A stretch of DNA of 64,000 nucleotides from Prescottella equi (lineage in GTDB: Bacteria; Actinomycetota; Actinomycetes; Mycobacteriales; Mycobacteriaceae): the NCBI RefSeq assembly GCF_020171745.1, contig NZ_JAIVAH010000011.1, positions 1-64,000 on the forward strand, in the 5' to 3' direction. The notes below the pieces were generated by a model. The model was given only the letters and a program-made list of their open reading frames with translations, was not told the DNA's origin and did not search any database. Below are positions 43,622 through 51,731 of the stretch, piece by piece (the first letter of the stretch is position 1; each line of letters opens with the position of its first letter). The position numbers were made by a program, and so were the translations under genes.

Positions 43622-45352
43622 CTAGCTGGAGCCGAAACCGCCGAACAGGACACCGAGACTGCCGAGGCTGCCTCCGCCGGTTTCATCGGCGGGTGCAACG
43701 GTGACGGTCGCGTGGTCGGTGCCGGCCTCGACCGTGCCGTGGCCGGCGAATTCAACGGTGATGACGCGCTGGCCGGCCGCCGTGGGGGTCCACTCCAGCG
43801 CGGCGATCCCGTCAGCACCGATGACGGCGGTGCCGATGACGATGTCGCCGTCCTTGAACGTGACCGTTCCGCCCGCCGCAGCAGGGCTGACCGTCGCTGT
43901 CAACGTGGTGACCTGGCCGACCTTCGCACCCGTCACCGAACCCAACTCGACCGAGGACACCGCATCGGCTGCGTCGACCGTGACCTGCTGACTCGTGGTC
44001 GACCCGAGAACACCCGTACGGCCCGAGAACACCGCGTGCACCGTGCGGACACCGCCCTCAGTCGGGGTCCAGGAAGTGCTGGCCGTGCCATCGGCTGCGA
44101 CCGGAACGGTCGCCAGAACCGCAGTGCCATCACTGAACTCGACCGTGCCACCCGCAGCCGCCGGCGACACCGTCGCGGTCAACGTGCTTGCCTGGCCGAC
44201 CTTCGCACCGGTCACCGAACCCAACACGACCGACGAGGTGACATCCGCATCCGCGACCGTCACATCCTGCGTAGTCGTCGACGAGAGAACACCCGAGCGA
44301 CCGGAGAAGACTGCGGTCAGCGTGCGCGCACCACCGGCGGCCGGTGTCCACGAAGTCGTAGCCGTACCATCAGCCTCGACCGGAACAGTCGCCAGAACCG
44401 CAGTGCCATCACTGAACTCGACCGTGCCACCCGCACCAGCCGGATTGATCGTCGCCGTCAACGTGCCCGCGACACCGACCTTCGCGCCCGAAACGGGGGC
44501 CAGGGTCGTCGTCGAGTCGACATCGGGTGCCGTGACCGTGACCTGCTGGTCGGCGGACTGCGAGGCGTTGGAGAATGCGGTGCCGAGGTACTTGACGCTG
44601 AGCGTATGGGCGCCCGCCGAGTCGGGAGTCCAGGCGAGGGTCGCGGCACGGTTCGCGTCGAGAACACCGGTGCCGATCTTGGTTGTGCCGTCGTAGAACT
44701 CGACCGTATCGCCCTGCGCGGCGCCGCCCGTGATGGTCGCGGTCAGCGTGCTCGCCTGGCCCGTCACAGCACCGGCCACGGGGGCCAGAGTGGTCGTCGG
44801 GCTGTTCTTGGCGACATTGATCGCCGGGCCCTGGGTGGGGTAGCTGCCAGGGCCACGCGAACCGGTGTAGGACATTCCGGTGTTGAAGTTGGTGCCACGA
44901 GCGCAGTTGTAACCGACCGTGTACTGCACACTCATGACCGGCGTGTTGACGTTCCTCTTCGACATCGGTTTGTATCCGAGCGAGGTGAAATCGGCCGCGA
45001 TGAAGTCTGATTGGATCTCGACATACGGCTCGATGCCACGGACACCGCCCTCGTCGGTGACCGTGGCGGAACCGGGCACATACGTCAGACACGCCGGGTG
45101 GAAGTCCTTTACCGTACGAAGCTCCTCCCAGTTCGCGTCCGTACGAGCCCACTTGGTGCTCACCGTGACGACGTCACCACCTACAGGAGTGACATTGTCG
45201 ATCGTGCGAGTGAACGTGGTGGCCCCGTCGGACCAGGTCAGGGTTCCGGGCGCGGCAGTGGCGATGCCGCCGGTGAGGAGGGCATACGCGCCGACCGTGA
45301 AGGTGGTGATCGCGCCCGCCGCAATGGCACGAACGGTTGCTCGGTGAGCCAT
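43622..45352 (-). CDS. Secreted Ig-like repeat surface protein, 4 repeats
   Basis: 576 aa, ATG at 45352 (AAGGACGAC upstream). Signal peptide (MAHRATVRAIAAGAITTFTV), shared N-terminal domain (two cysteines: PACLTYVPGSA, GYNCARGT), four Ig-like repeats and the tail GGSLGSLGVLFGGFGSS. The N-terminal domain and first repeat are close to those of the 392-aa paralogue (identical 'VLDANRAATLAWTP'), while the later repeats match those of the giant protein, so the gene looks like a mosaic of its neighbours. Confidence 0.88.
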   Translation of the reverse strand: MAHRATVRAIAAGAITTFTVGAYALLTGGIATAAPGTLTWSDGATTFTRTIDNVTPVGGDVVTVSTKWARTDANWEELRTVKDFHPACLTYVPGSATVTDEGGVRGIEPYVEIQSDFIAADFTSLGYKPMSKRNVNTPVMSVQYTVGYNCARGTNFNTGMSYTGSRGPGSYPTQGPAINVAKNSPTTTLAPVAGAVTGQASTLTATITGGAAQGDTVEFYDGTTKIGTGVLDANRAATLAWTPDSAGAHTLSVKYLGTAFSNASQSADQQVTVTAPDVDSTTTLAPVSGAKVGVAGTLTATINPAGAGGTVEFSDGTAVLATVPVEADGTATTSWTPAAGGARTLTAVFSGRSGVLSSTTTQDVTVADADVTSSVVLGSVTGAKVGQASTLTATVSPAAAGGTVEFSDGTAVLATVPVAADGTASTSWTPTEGGVRTVHAVFSGRTGVLGSTTSQQVTVDAADAVSSVELGSVTGAKVGQVTTLTATVSPAAAGGTVTFKDGDIVIGTAVIGADGIAALEWTPTAAGQRVITVEFAGHGTVEAGTDHATVTVAPADETGGGSLGSLGVLFGGFGSS

Positions 45353-45419
45353 GACGTTGTCGTCCTTAGTGTTTGGTGTGCGAGTAATCGGGAACGCTCG
45401 CCGCGTATGCGGCTCGGAC

Positions 45420-45447
45420 CCCGGCACCGCACGGGTGCAATGCCGGG
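45420..45447 (-). terminator. Hairpin downstream of the 290-aa gene
   Basis: CCCGGCA (45420-45426) and TGCCGGG (45441-45447) form a 7-bp stem with a 14-nt loop, 26 bp past the stop of the 290-aa Ig-like gene. Confidence 0.45.
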
Positions 45448-45473
45448 CCCCGACCGTTGATTGCTCGGTTCGT

Positions 45474-46346
45474 CTAGCTGGAACCGAAGCTGCCGAACAG
45501 GGAATCGAGGCTGCCGGCGACGCCGTCCGACGCGGGCGCCTCCGCGACCGTGACGACGGCACTGGTCGTGGCGGTGCCTGCGGGCCCGGTGTAGGTGGCG
45601 GTGATGGTGCGCTCTCCCGCAGTGGTCGGCGTCCAGGCGCGGGTGGCGGTGCCGTCGGGGCCGACGGTGGCGGTGCCGATGACGGTGTCGCCGTCCTTGA
45701 ACTCGACGGTGCCGGCGGCGGACGGGGTGACGGTGGCGGTCAGGGTGGTCGCGGTACCGACGGCGGCGCCGCTGACCGGGGCGAGTGCCGCGGTGAAGCT
45801 GTCCTTCGCGACGGTGATGGCCGGACCCTTGTTCACGTAGTCACCCTGGCCACGGGAACCGTTGTAGCTCAGCCCGGTGTAGAGGGCCGTCTCGCGGGCA
45901 CAGTCGGCACCGACGGTGTACTGGAAGCTGAGGGTCGGAGTGTCGACGTTCCTCTTGGAGACCGGCTTGTAGCCGGACGTAGCGAAGTCGGCGGCGGCGA
46001 AGTCGGGCTTGATCTCTACGTACGGCTCGACCGCGTGGACACCGGCGATGCCGGTCAGTGTGGCGGAGCCGGGCACGTAGGTCAGGCAGGTGGGATGGAA
46101 GTCCTTGGCCCACACCAGCTCTTCCCAGTGGGCGTCGTTGCGCGCCCAGGTGGTGCTGATGGTGATGACATCACCGGGGTTCGGGGTGGCGTTGCTGACG
46201 GTGCGGGTGAGGTTCGTCCCGCCGTCGTTCCACGTGATGGATTGGGACGCGGCGGTCGCGACGCCGCCGGCGAGAAGGACGGCGGCGCCGGCCGCGAGGG
46301 CGGTGGTGGCAGCGGTGACGCTTCGGATGGTTGCGAGTCGAGCCAT
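45474..46346 (-). CDS. Secreted Ig-like repeat surface protein, 1 repeat
   Basis: 290 aa, ATG at 46346 after AAGGAG. Signal peptide (MARLATIRSVTAATTALAAG), shared N-terminal domain (cysteines in PTCLTYVPGSA and GADCARET), one Ig-like repeat (LAPVSGAAVGTATTLTATV...) and the tail GSLDSLFGSFGSS. Only 61 bp separate it from the next gene upstream, so the two may share a transcript. Confidence 0.86.
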   Translation of the reverse strand: MARLATIRSVTAATTALAAGAAVLLAGGVATAASQSITWNDGGTNLTRTVSNATPNPGDVITISTTWARNDAHWEELVWAKDFHPTCLTYVPGSATLTGIAGVHAVEPYVEIKPDFAAADFATSGYKPVSKRNVDTPTLSFQYTVGADCARETALYTGLSYNGSRGQGDYVNKGPAITVAKDSFTAALAPVSGAAVGTATTLTATVTPSAAGTVEFKDGDTVIGTATVGPDGTATRAWTPTTAGERTITATYTGPAGTATTSAVVTVAEAPASDGVAGSLDSLFGSFGSS

Positions 46347-46407
46347 GTTGGTCTCCTTGTGATCGGCGCGCACGGCGCGCTCGGGACGGTCGCGAAAGTC
46401 GGGCGGG

Positions 46408-47025
46408 TCAGCTGCCGAAGCCGCCGAGCAGGGAGCCGAGGCTTCCGGTGGCCCCGCCGCCGGTGTCGCCGCCGCCGCCGAGGTAGCTCACCGTGATCGA
46501 CGGGCCCTTGGTGGCGTAGTTGCCGGCGCCGAGAGCACCGTTGTATTCCATGCCGGTGGGGAGCTGGTTGCCGCGCGAGCAGTCGGCGCCGACCGTGTAC
46601 TTGACGGTGAGCACGGGCGACTCCGCGGGGTTCTTCTGCACCGTCCAACTGCTGGCGGAGACGTCGGCGGCGACGAAGCCGGGCTTGATCTCCAGATTCG
46701 GCTCGACATCGAGGGTGCCGCGGTTACCGCTGATCTTGGCCGAGCCTGGAACATAGGTGAGGCAGGTGGGGTGATGATCCTTGATCCAGTAGAGCCGCTC
46801 GGCCGTGTCGTTGGTCCGCTCGAACTTCGTGGTGATCGTGATCGTCTCTCCCACACTGGGAGTCTGATTGCTGACCGTGCGCGTGAAGTGGGAGTAGTAG
46901 TCGTCCCACGTGGTCGAAGCAGGGGCGGCCCCGGCGGCACCGGCGCCGAGGAAAGCGGCTGCGCCCAGCGCGAAAGTCGTTGCCGCACCAGCGGCGATCC
47001 CGCGCGCGATTGTTCGATTTGCCAT
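46408..47025 (-). CDS. Secreted protein: island N-terminal domain alone, no Ig repeat
   Basis: 205 aa, ATG at 47025 after GGAAGGA. Signal peptide (MANRTIARGIAAGAATTFAL), then the shared N-terminal domain (cysteines in PTCLTYVPGSA and GADCSRGN) running straight into the tail GGATGSLGSLLGGFGS. It shows that the N-terminal domain plus tail is the minimal unit of the family and that Ig repeats are an insert between them. The domain itself has no name that I recognise. Confidence 0.83.
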   Translation of the reverse strand: MANRTIARGIAAGAATTFALGAAAFLGAGAAGAAPASTTWDDYYSHFTRTVSNQTPSVGETITITTKFERTNDTAERLYWIKDHHPTCLTYVPGSAKISGNRGTLDVEPNLEIKPGFVAADVSASSWTVQKNPAESPVLTVKYTVGADCSRGNQLPTGMEYNGALGAGNYATKGPSITVSYLGGGGDTGGGATGSLGSLLGGFGS

Positions 47026-47134
47026 CTGTGTTCCTTCCGGTGGAGGGATGCGACCGCTCGGCCCCGACGCCGGTGGGTTGCTGGGGTTCGTCGCTCCGGC
47101 GCCAGGAGACGGCAGCGCCGAGGCGGGGTTGGAG

Positions 47135-47851
47135 CTAACTACCGCCGAGGTTCTTGATGAGCTTGGCGATGGTGTCGGCGGTGAAGTCCGACAGCGAACC
47201 GACGGAGCTGAGCTGGCCCTCGGACGAGCCGAAGCCTGCGGCGTCCGCGCTGCCGGTGACGGTCTCGCCCGGGTTCTTCTCCCGCACCGTGAAGCAAGCG
47301 TTGAGGTTCTCCCTCCTGATACCAACCCCGACGGTGCCGCTGACATCGATTCCGCCACTGGTGATCTGGACACCCGGCACGGCGCCCTGCGGGACCCGAT
47401 AGGTGAATTCGGCAGTCACCGAGTTGCCGGAGTTGACGAACCAGCCGGTGCTGCTGACCCGCCAGCCGCCGTCGCCGGTCGGCACCGGGGTGACGTTCTC
47501 CGTCTTCTGCCCCTGAGCGAGGTGGTAGGCCGTGACCTTCGCCGAGACGGGCGCGCCGAATCCTGCAGGCGCATAGTCACGGATGGTATTCACGTAGGGA
47601 TTCCCGATACCCGTGGTCCCGACGACGATCTTGTAGGTCACGTTGGTGCCGGCGGCGGCCTCCGTGACGGTGACGCTCTTGTCGTAGGTGTGGGTGACCC
47701 ACACCGTGCTGGCGTCGTTCTTCGTGGTGTGGCTGGCCTGCTCGCACACCGGCGCGGCGTGCGCGATGCCGCCGCTCACAACGAGGAGGCCTGCGGGCAG
47801 TGCGGCAACCGCCGCGAGAGCTGCGATGCGACGAGCGAAGTTCCGCTGCAT
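47135..47851 (-). CDS. Secreted protein of the surface island, divergent member
   Basis: 238 aa. Signal peptide (MQRNFARRIAALAAVAALPAG, ending AHAAP), mature part with two cysteines (PVCEQA and NACFTV) and a DUF11-like beta pattern (GTNVTYKIVVGTTGIGNPYVNTIRDYAPAGFG). It lacks the CLTYVPGSA domain and the Ig repeat. The tail is longer and amphipathic (SEGQLSSVGSLSDFTADTIAKL) but keeps the Ser/Gly/Leu theme. It is the first gene of the row, 109 bp upstream of the no-repeat member. Confidence 0.78.
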   Translation of the reverse strand: MQRNFARRIAALAAVAALPAGLLVVSGGIAHAAPVCEQASHTTKNDASTVWVTHTYDKSVTVTEAAAGTNVTYKIVVGTTGIGNPYVNTIRDYAPAGFGAPVSAKVTAYHLAQGQKTENVTPVPTGDGGWRVSSTGWFVNSGNSVTAEFTYRVPQGAVPGVQITSGGIDVSGTVGVGIRRENLNACFTVREKNPGETVTGSADAAGFGSSEGQLSSVGSLSDFTADTIAKLIKNLGGS

Positions 47852-48999
47852 GGTTTACCTACTCTCTTCCGTGACGGTCGAGCCGTCAGCGGAAGAAACG
47901 CTGCGTCTCGACGGCATTGAGAATGGTTCCGAGCTTCATGGACGGCGCAGCCATGATCCCTGTCCACAGAATGACGATCCGACCCCCCGTGACCGCATCG
48001 TAATATGCTGCGCTGGATCAATTACTACCACAGCGACGAGCCACTGTCCGGGATTCGAAACCTCGTTTGCGATGCGTAGAATTATTGTTTCGGCACGGCG
48101 CATGTAGACGTCGAATGGACTCGATGGAAATTCACCAAAATGCCGCAAGCAGGGCGTGGCCGGTGGTCGCGAGGAGTGCGCCGCAGACGAGCCGGCGCCG
48201 CACGGAAGCGGCGGAAAGCCATAATACCCGCAGGCCAGGACGCCCATTTCGGAGTCAGCGCCCAGAGGGCGCACGGAAGCCGGACCACTCGCCTCCACGG
48301 GCGTCACCGATCGGGTCGTTGCGCGCACCACGACCACTCACCGAGAATCAAATGGGGGAGTCCGTTTAGCGGCGAACTTCCGCGGCACCGAATCGACGGA
48401 TTCGGAACGTCTTCTTTATCCGGCTACAGCGGGCCGGCGCCCGCCGCAATGGCGGGCGCTATTGTCCACTTATCATTTCTGGATGAAATTCATTCTTCCA
48501 TATCCGAGGAATGATTTTTATTTCGGTTACCCGTAGATGTCGGCCGCATTTTCGGCCGGACTCCGGATGCTTCGATTCGGGTCGGGAAATATGCGGATGG
48601 TGTCGAAATCCGGGCGATCAGTACCCGGTCCCAGCCCCCACTGGGTGTTGTCCATTACGCCTTGCCGGAGCCTCCGCGACGGACGGCATTCGGACACCGC
48701 CACGCCTTGGGACAACTCCTGACGACATGATCCACCTCTCCCCCGTGTGAACGTCCAGACGCACCCGCGCGGCAGGTCTGGCCGAACTACCCGATGAGCG
48801 AGGCGCCGAAGTCACGCGGGCCGGGTGGATGCTCGCGTTCCCCGAGTCGATGCGCGGGCGCCGGGCGCCGGTCCGGTGGGACTGGCGCCGTCATCGGGTT
48901 GGACCGCCCAACCCGGACGATCCAACAACAGGAACCCTAGAGCGCAGCAGCGCTGGAAGAGAAACATCGATTTCCGGATTGATTGACAAGTTTCCGTTG
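47852..48999. other. 1.15-kb stretch without a convincing gene
   Basis: Several short open frames occur here but none has both a ribosome binding site and sensible composition. The part from about 48350 to 48560 is clearly richer in A+T than the rest of the window and contains an isolated perfect hairpin. It must include the promoter and leader of the surface island (start 47851). It could hold an untranslated regulatory RNA or be remnant DNA; nothing can be assigned. Confidence 0.5.
48437..48459. terminator. Perfect hairpin within the A+T-rich gap
   Basis: GCGCCCGCC (48437-48445) and GGCGGGCGC (48451-48459) form a 9-bp stem with loop GCAAT, followed on the plus strand by TATTGTCC. No coding gene ends close by on either strand, so it may end a noncoding transcript. 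Confidence 0.4.
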
Positions 49000-49956
49000 T
49001 CAGTGGGAGATCAGGGCGGGCATGGTTCGCTCGGCGAGGTCTGGCTCCTCCATCGCCCTGACCAGGTCGGGGCGTGCTTCACGCGTGCACCGGGCGACTT
49101 CTACGAAAGCACGAACCAGCGGTGAATCGTTATCTCGCGGCCACCCCACCGCCACCTCGCTCGGAAGGTCTGCGGTCATCGGCACCAGCGTCACTCCCGG
49201 GAAGGGTATCCAGCGGGCGGACGCCACCGTCACCGCGACACCGTCACCGGCCGCCACCTTGTGGTACTCCTCCAACAGCGTCGTCGAGCGGGACACCACC
49301 TGCGCGCGCTTTCCTCCGCGGAGGTGATCGAGTTCCCAGTACGAGTTCCACACCGAGTCGGTACACGCCGCCCCGAAGAGCGGCTCGTCGATCAGTTCGG
49401 CCGCCGCCACCGAGGCGCGATCGGCGAGGTGGTGACCGGACCGCATCATCACCACACGCGGCTCGTGGAACAAGGGCTCGAAGTCGACACCCTCGGCCAT
49501 GAGTGGACGCCGCACGAAGGCCACATCGACGGACCGGTCGTTGAGCCCGGCCGACGGATCGTCATAGTTGAACTGGCGCATCTCGATCGTCACGCCGGGG
49601 TGTCGATTGCGAAAGGCCGACAGGATCGGCTCCGTCAAAACCAGTGCCGCGCCCTCGAAGAAGCCCAACACCAACCGTCCGTGTTCGCCGCGCTCGAGGG
49701 AGCGGGCGCGCTCGGTCGCGTCGTCGAGGGTCGCCAGCAGCCCCCGCACGTCCTCGAAGAAGGCGGCACCGGCCACGGTCAGCGTCACGCTGCGCGTGGT
49801 TCGGGTCAGCAGTGACACGCCGAGGGTCTGTTCCAACTGTTTGATCTGCGCGCTCAGCGCCTGCTGCGCGATGTGGAGTCGCTGTGCTGCCCGGGTGAAG
49901 CTCAATTCCTCTGCCACGGCGATGAAATAGCGAAGTTGACGAGTATGGAGCTCCAT
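49000..49956 (-). CDS. LysR-family transcriptional regulator
   Basis: 318 aa. N-terminal helix-turn-helix is textbook (MELHTRQLRYFIAVAEELSF, QQALSAQIKQLEQTLGVSLL), with an effector domain after residue 90. ATG at 49956 gives the standard start; a longer frame exists upstream but adds a non-homologous stretch. Divergent from the response-regulator/flavoprotein gene, 116 bp away, so it may control that operon or itself. Confidence 0.9.
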   Translation of the reverse strand: MELHTRQLRYFIAVAEELSFTRAAQRLHIAQQALSAQIKQLEQTLGVSLLTRTTRSVTLTVAGAAFFEDVRGLLATLDDATERARSLERGEHGRLVLGFFEGAALVLTEPILSAFRNRHPGVTIEMRQFNYDDPSAGLNDRSVDVAFVRRPLMAEGVDFEPLFHEPRVVMMRSGHHLADRASVAAAELIDEPLFGAACTDSVWNSYWELDHLRGGKRAQVVSRSTTLLEEYHKVAAGDGVAVTVASARWIPFPGVTLVPMTADLPSEVAVGWPRDNDSPLVRAFVEVARCTREARPDLVRAMEEPDLAERTMPALISH

Positions 49957-50072
49957 GGCCGCGAGTGTAGGCGGAACCACCCGCTGCACGGCCGCGATCC
50001 GCCCGACGCCGTTCCCACATCTGCGGCATACTCGAAACCGGCGGCTGAGCGGCGGCCGCACCTGGGAGAACA

Positions 50073-51731
50073 ATGGCACAGCCTGCAATTCTCAGCGTCG
50101 ACGACGATCCGAGCGTCTCCCGCGCCATCGTCCGGGACCTCCGTCGCCGCTACGGCGAGAAGTACCGGATCATCCGGGCCGAATCGGGCGACGCGGCGCT
50201 GGCCGCGCTCGAGGAGATCAAGCTGCGCGGCGACCCGGTCGCGGTGCTGCTCGCCGACTACCGCATGCCGGGCATGAGCGGCATCGAATTCCTCGAACAG
50301 GGCATGGACCTGCATCCCGCGGCGAAGCGGGTGCTGCTCACCGCGTACGCCGACACCGACGCGGCGATCGACGCGATCAACGTCGTCGATCTCGACCACT
50401 ACCTGCTCAAGCCGTGGGATCCGCCCGAGGAGAAGCTGTATCCGGTGCTCGACGCCCTGCTCGACGCCTGGGTGACCTCCGACCGCAAGCCGGTGACCGA
50501 GACCAAGGTGGTGGCGCACCGATGGTCGGCGCGGTCCTCGGAGGTGCGCGAGTTCCTGGCCCGCAACCAGCTGCCCTACCGGTGGTACCTGTCCGACGAA
50601 CCGGAGGGCCAGCGACTCCTCCAGGCGGCGGGCGCCGACGGCATGCACCTGCCGGTCGTGATCACCTCCGACGGGGAGGCGCTGGTGGAGCCGACCGATG
50701 CGGAACTGGCGCTCCACGTCGGACTCGCCACCGTCCCCACATCGGACTTCTACGACCTCGTGGTCATCGGCGGCGGGCCGGCCGGGCTCGGCGCCGCGGT
50801 CTACGGGGCGTCGGAGGGTTTGCGCACGGTGTTGATCGAGCGCACCGCCACCGGCGGGCAGGCCGGGCAGAGTTCCCGGATCGAGAACTACCTCGGCTTC
50901 CCGGACGGGCTGTCCGGGGCCCAGCTCGCCGACCGGGCGCGCAGGCAGGCCGCCAAGTTCGGCGCCGAGGTGATCACCACCCGCGACGTCGTCGGCCTGG
51001 AGGTCAACGGGTCGGCCCGCACCGTTCGGTTCGCCGACGGCGACGCACTGGACGCGCACACCGTCATCCTCGCCACGGGCGTCTCGTATCGGCAGCTGTC
51101 GGCACCCGGACTGAGCGAATTCACCGGCCGCGGAGTGTATTACGGCTCGGCGGTGACGGAGGCCGCGCAGTGCAGCGACCAGGACGTGTACGTGATCGGC
51201 GGGGCGAACTCCGCGGGGCAGGCGGCGGTCTACCTCGCCCGGGGTGCCCGGTCGGTGACCATCGTCGTGCGCGCCGGCTCGCTGGACGACTCCATGTCGC
51301 ACTACCTGATTCAGCAGATCCAACAGAACCCGAGAATCACGGTCCAGACCTGCTCGGAGGTGATCGGCGCGGAAGGCGGCGACCACCTGGAGCGGATCAC
51401 CCTGCGCGACAACACCACCGGCCGCTCCGAATCGGTCGACGCGCAGTGGCTGTTCCTGTTCATCGGGGCCGCACCGCGCACGGACTGGCTCGACGGCGTC
51501 GTGGTCCGCGACGACAACGGTTACGTCGTCTCCGGACCGGACCTGGTGGTCGACGGCCGACGGCCGCCCGGCTGGGAACTCGAGCGCCTGCCGCACCAGC
51601 TGGAGACCAACGTGCCCGGGGTCTTCGCGGCCGGGGACGTGCGCGCCGACTCCGCGAAACGGGTGGCGTCGGCCGTGGGGGAGGGCGCGATGGCCGTCAT
51701 GCTCGTCCACCGCTACCTGGCGAAGCCGTGA
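50073..51731 (+). CDS. Receiver domain fused to thioredoxin-reductase-like flavoprotein
   Basis: 552 aa. Residues 1-125 are a response-regulator receiver (acidic pocket D10-D12, phospho-acceptor D62 in LLADYRMPG, K113). A middle thioredoxin/glutaredoxin-like domain (about 140-215) has ARSSEV where a CxxC would be. Residues 225-552 are a thioredoxin-reductase-like FAD/NAD(P)H module (GGGPAG at 233-238, VIGGANSAGQA, GVFAAGDVR). The redox CxxC is missing; the aligned stretch is YYGSAVTEAAQC, with one Cys (C367). The stop overlaps the kinase start (GTGA). Proteins of this fused type are known by name but their output is not understood. Confidence 0.9.
   Translation: MAQPAILSVDDDPSVSRAIVRDLRRRYGEKYRIIRAESGDAALAALEEIKLRGDPVAVLLADYRMPGMSGIEFLEQGMDLHPAAKRVLLTAYADTDAAIDAINVVDLDHYLLKPWDPPEEKLYPVLDALLDAWVTSDRKPVTETKVVAHRWSARSSEVREFLARNQLPYRWYLSDEPEGQRLLQAAGADGMHLPVVITSDGEALVEPTDAELALHVGLATVPTSDFYDLVVIGGGPAGLGAAVYGASEGLRTVLIERTATGGQAGQSSRIENYLGFPDGLSGAQLADRARRQAAKFGAEVITTRDVVGLEVNGSARTVRFADGDALDAHTVILATGVSYRQLSAPGLSEFTGRGVYYGSAVTEAAQCSDQDVYVIGGANSAGQAAVYLARGARSVTIVVRAGSLDDSMSHYLIQQIQQNPRITVQTCSEVIGAEGGDHLERITLRDNTTGRSESVDAQWLFLFIGAAPRTDWLDGVVVRDDNGYVVSGPDLVVDGRRPPGWELERLPHQLETNVPGVFAAGDVRADSAKRVASAVGEGAMAVMLVHRYLAKP

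Noticed and set aside
47936-48337. 133-codon minus-strand frame in the gap
   Set aside because: No ribosome binding site, mixed Cys/Pro/Arg composition and no domain; considered noncoding.
48483-48536. 17-codon frame MKFILPYPRNDFYFGYP
   Set aside because: No ribosome binding site, too short, lies in the A+T-rich gap; chance frame more likely.
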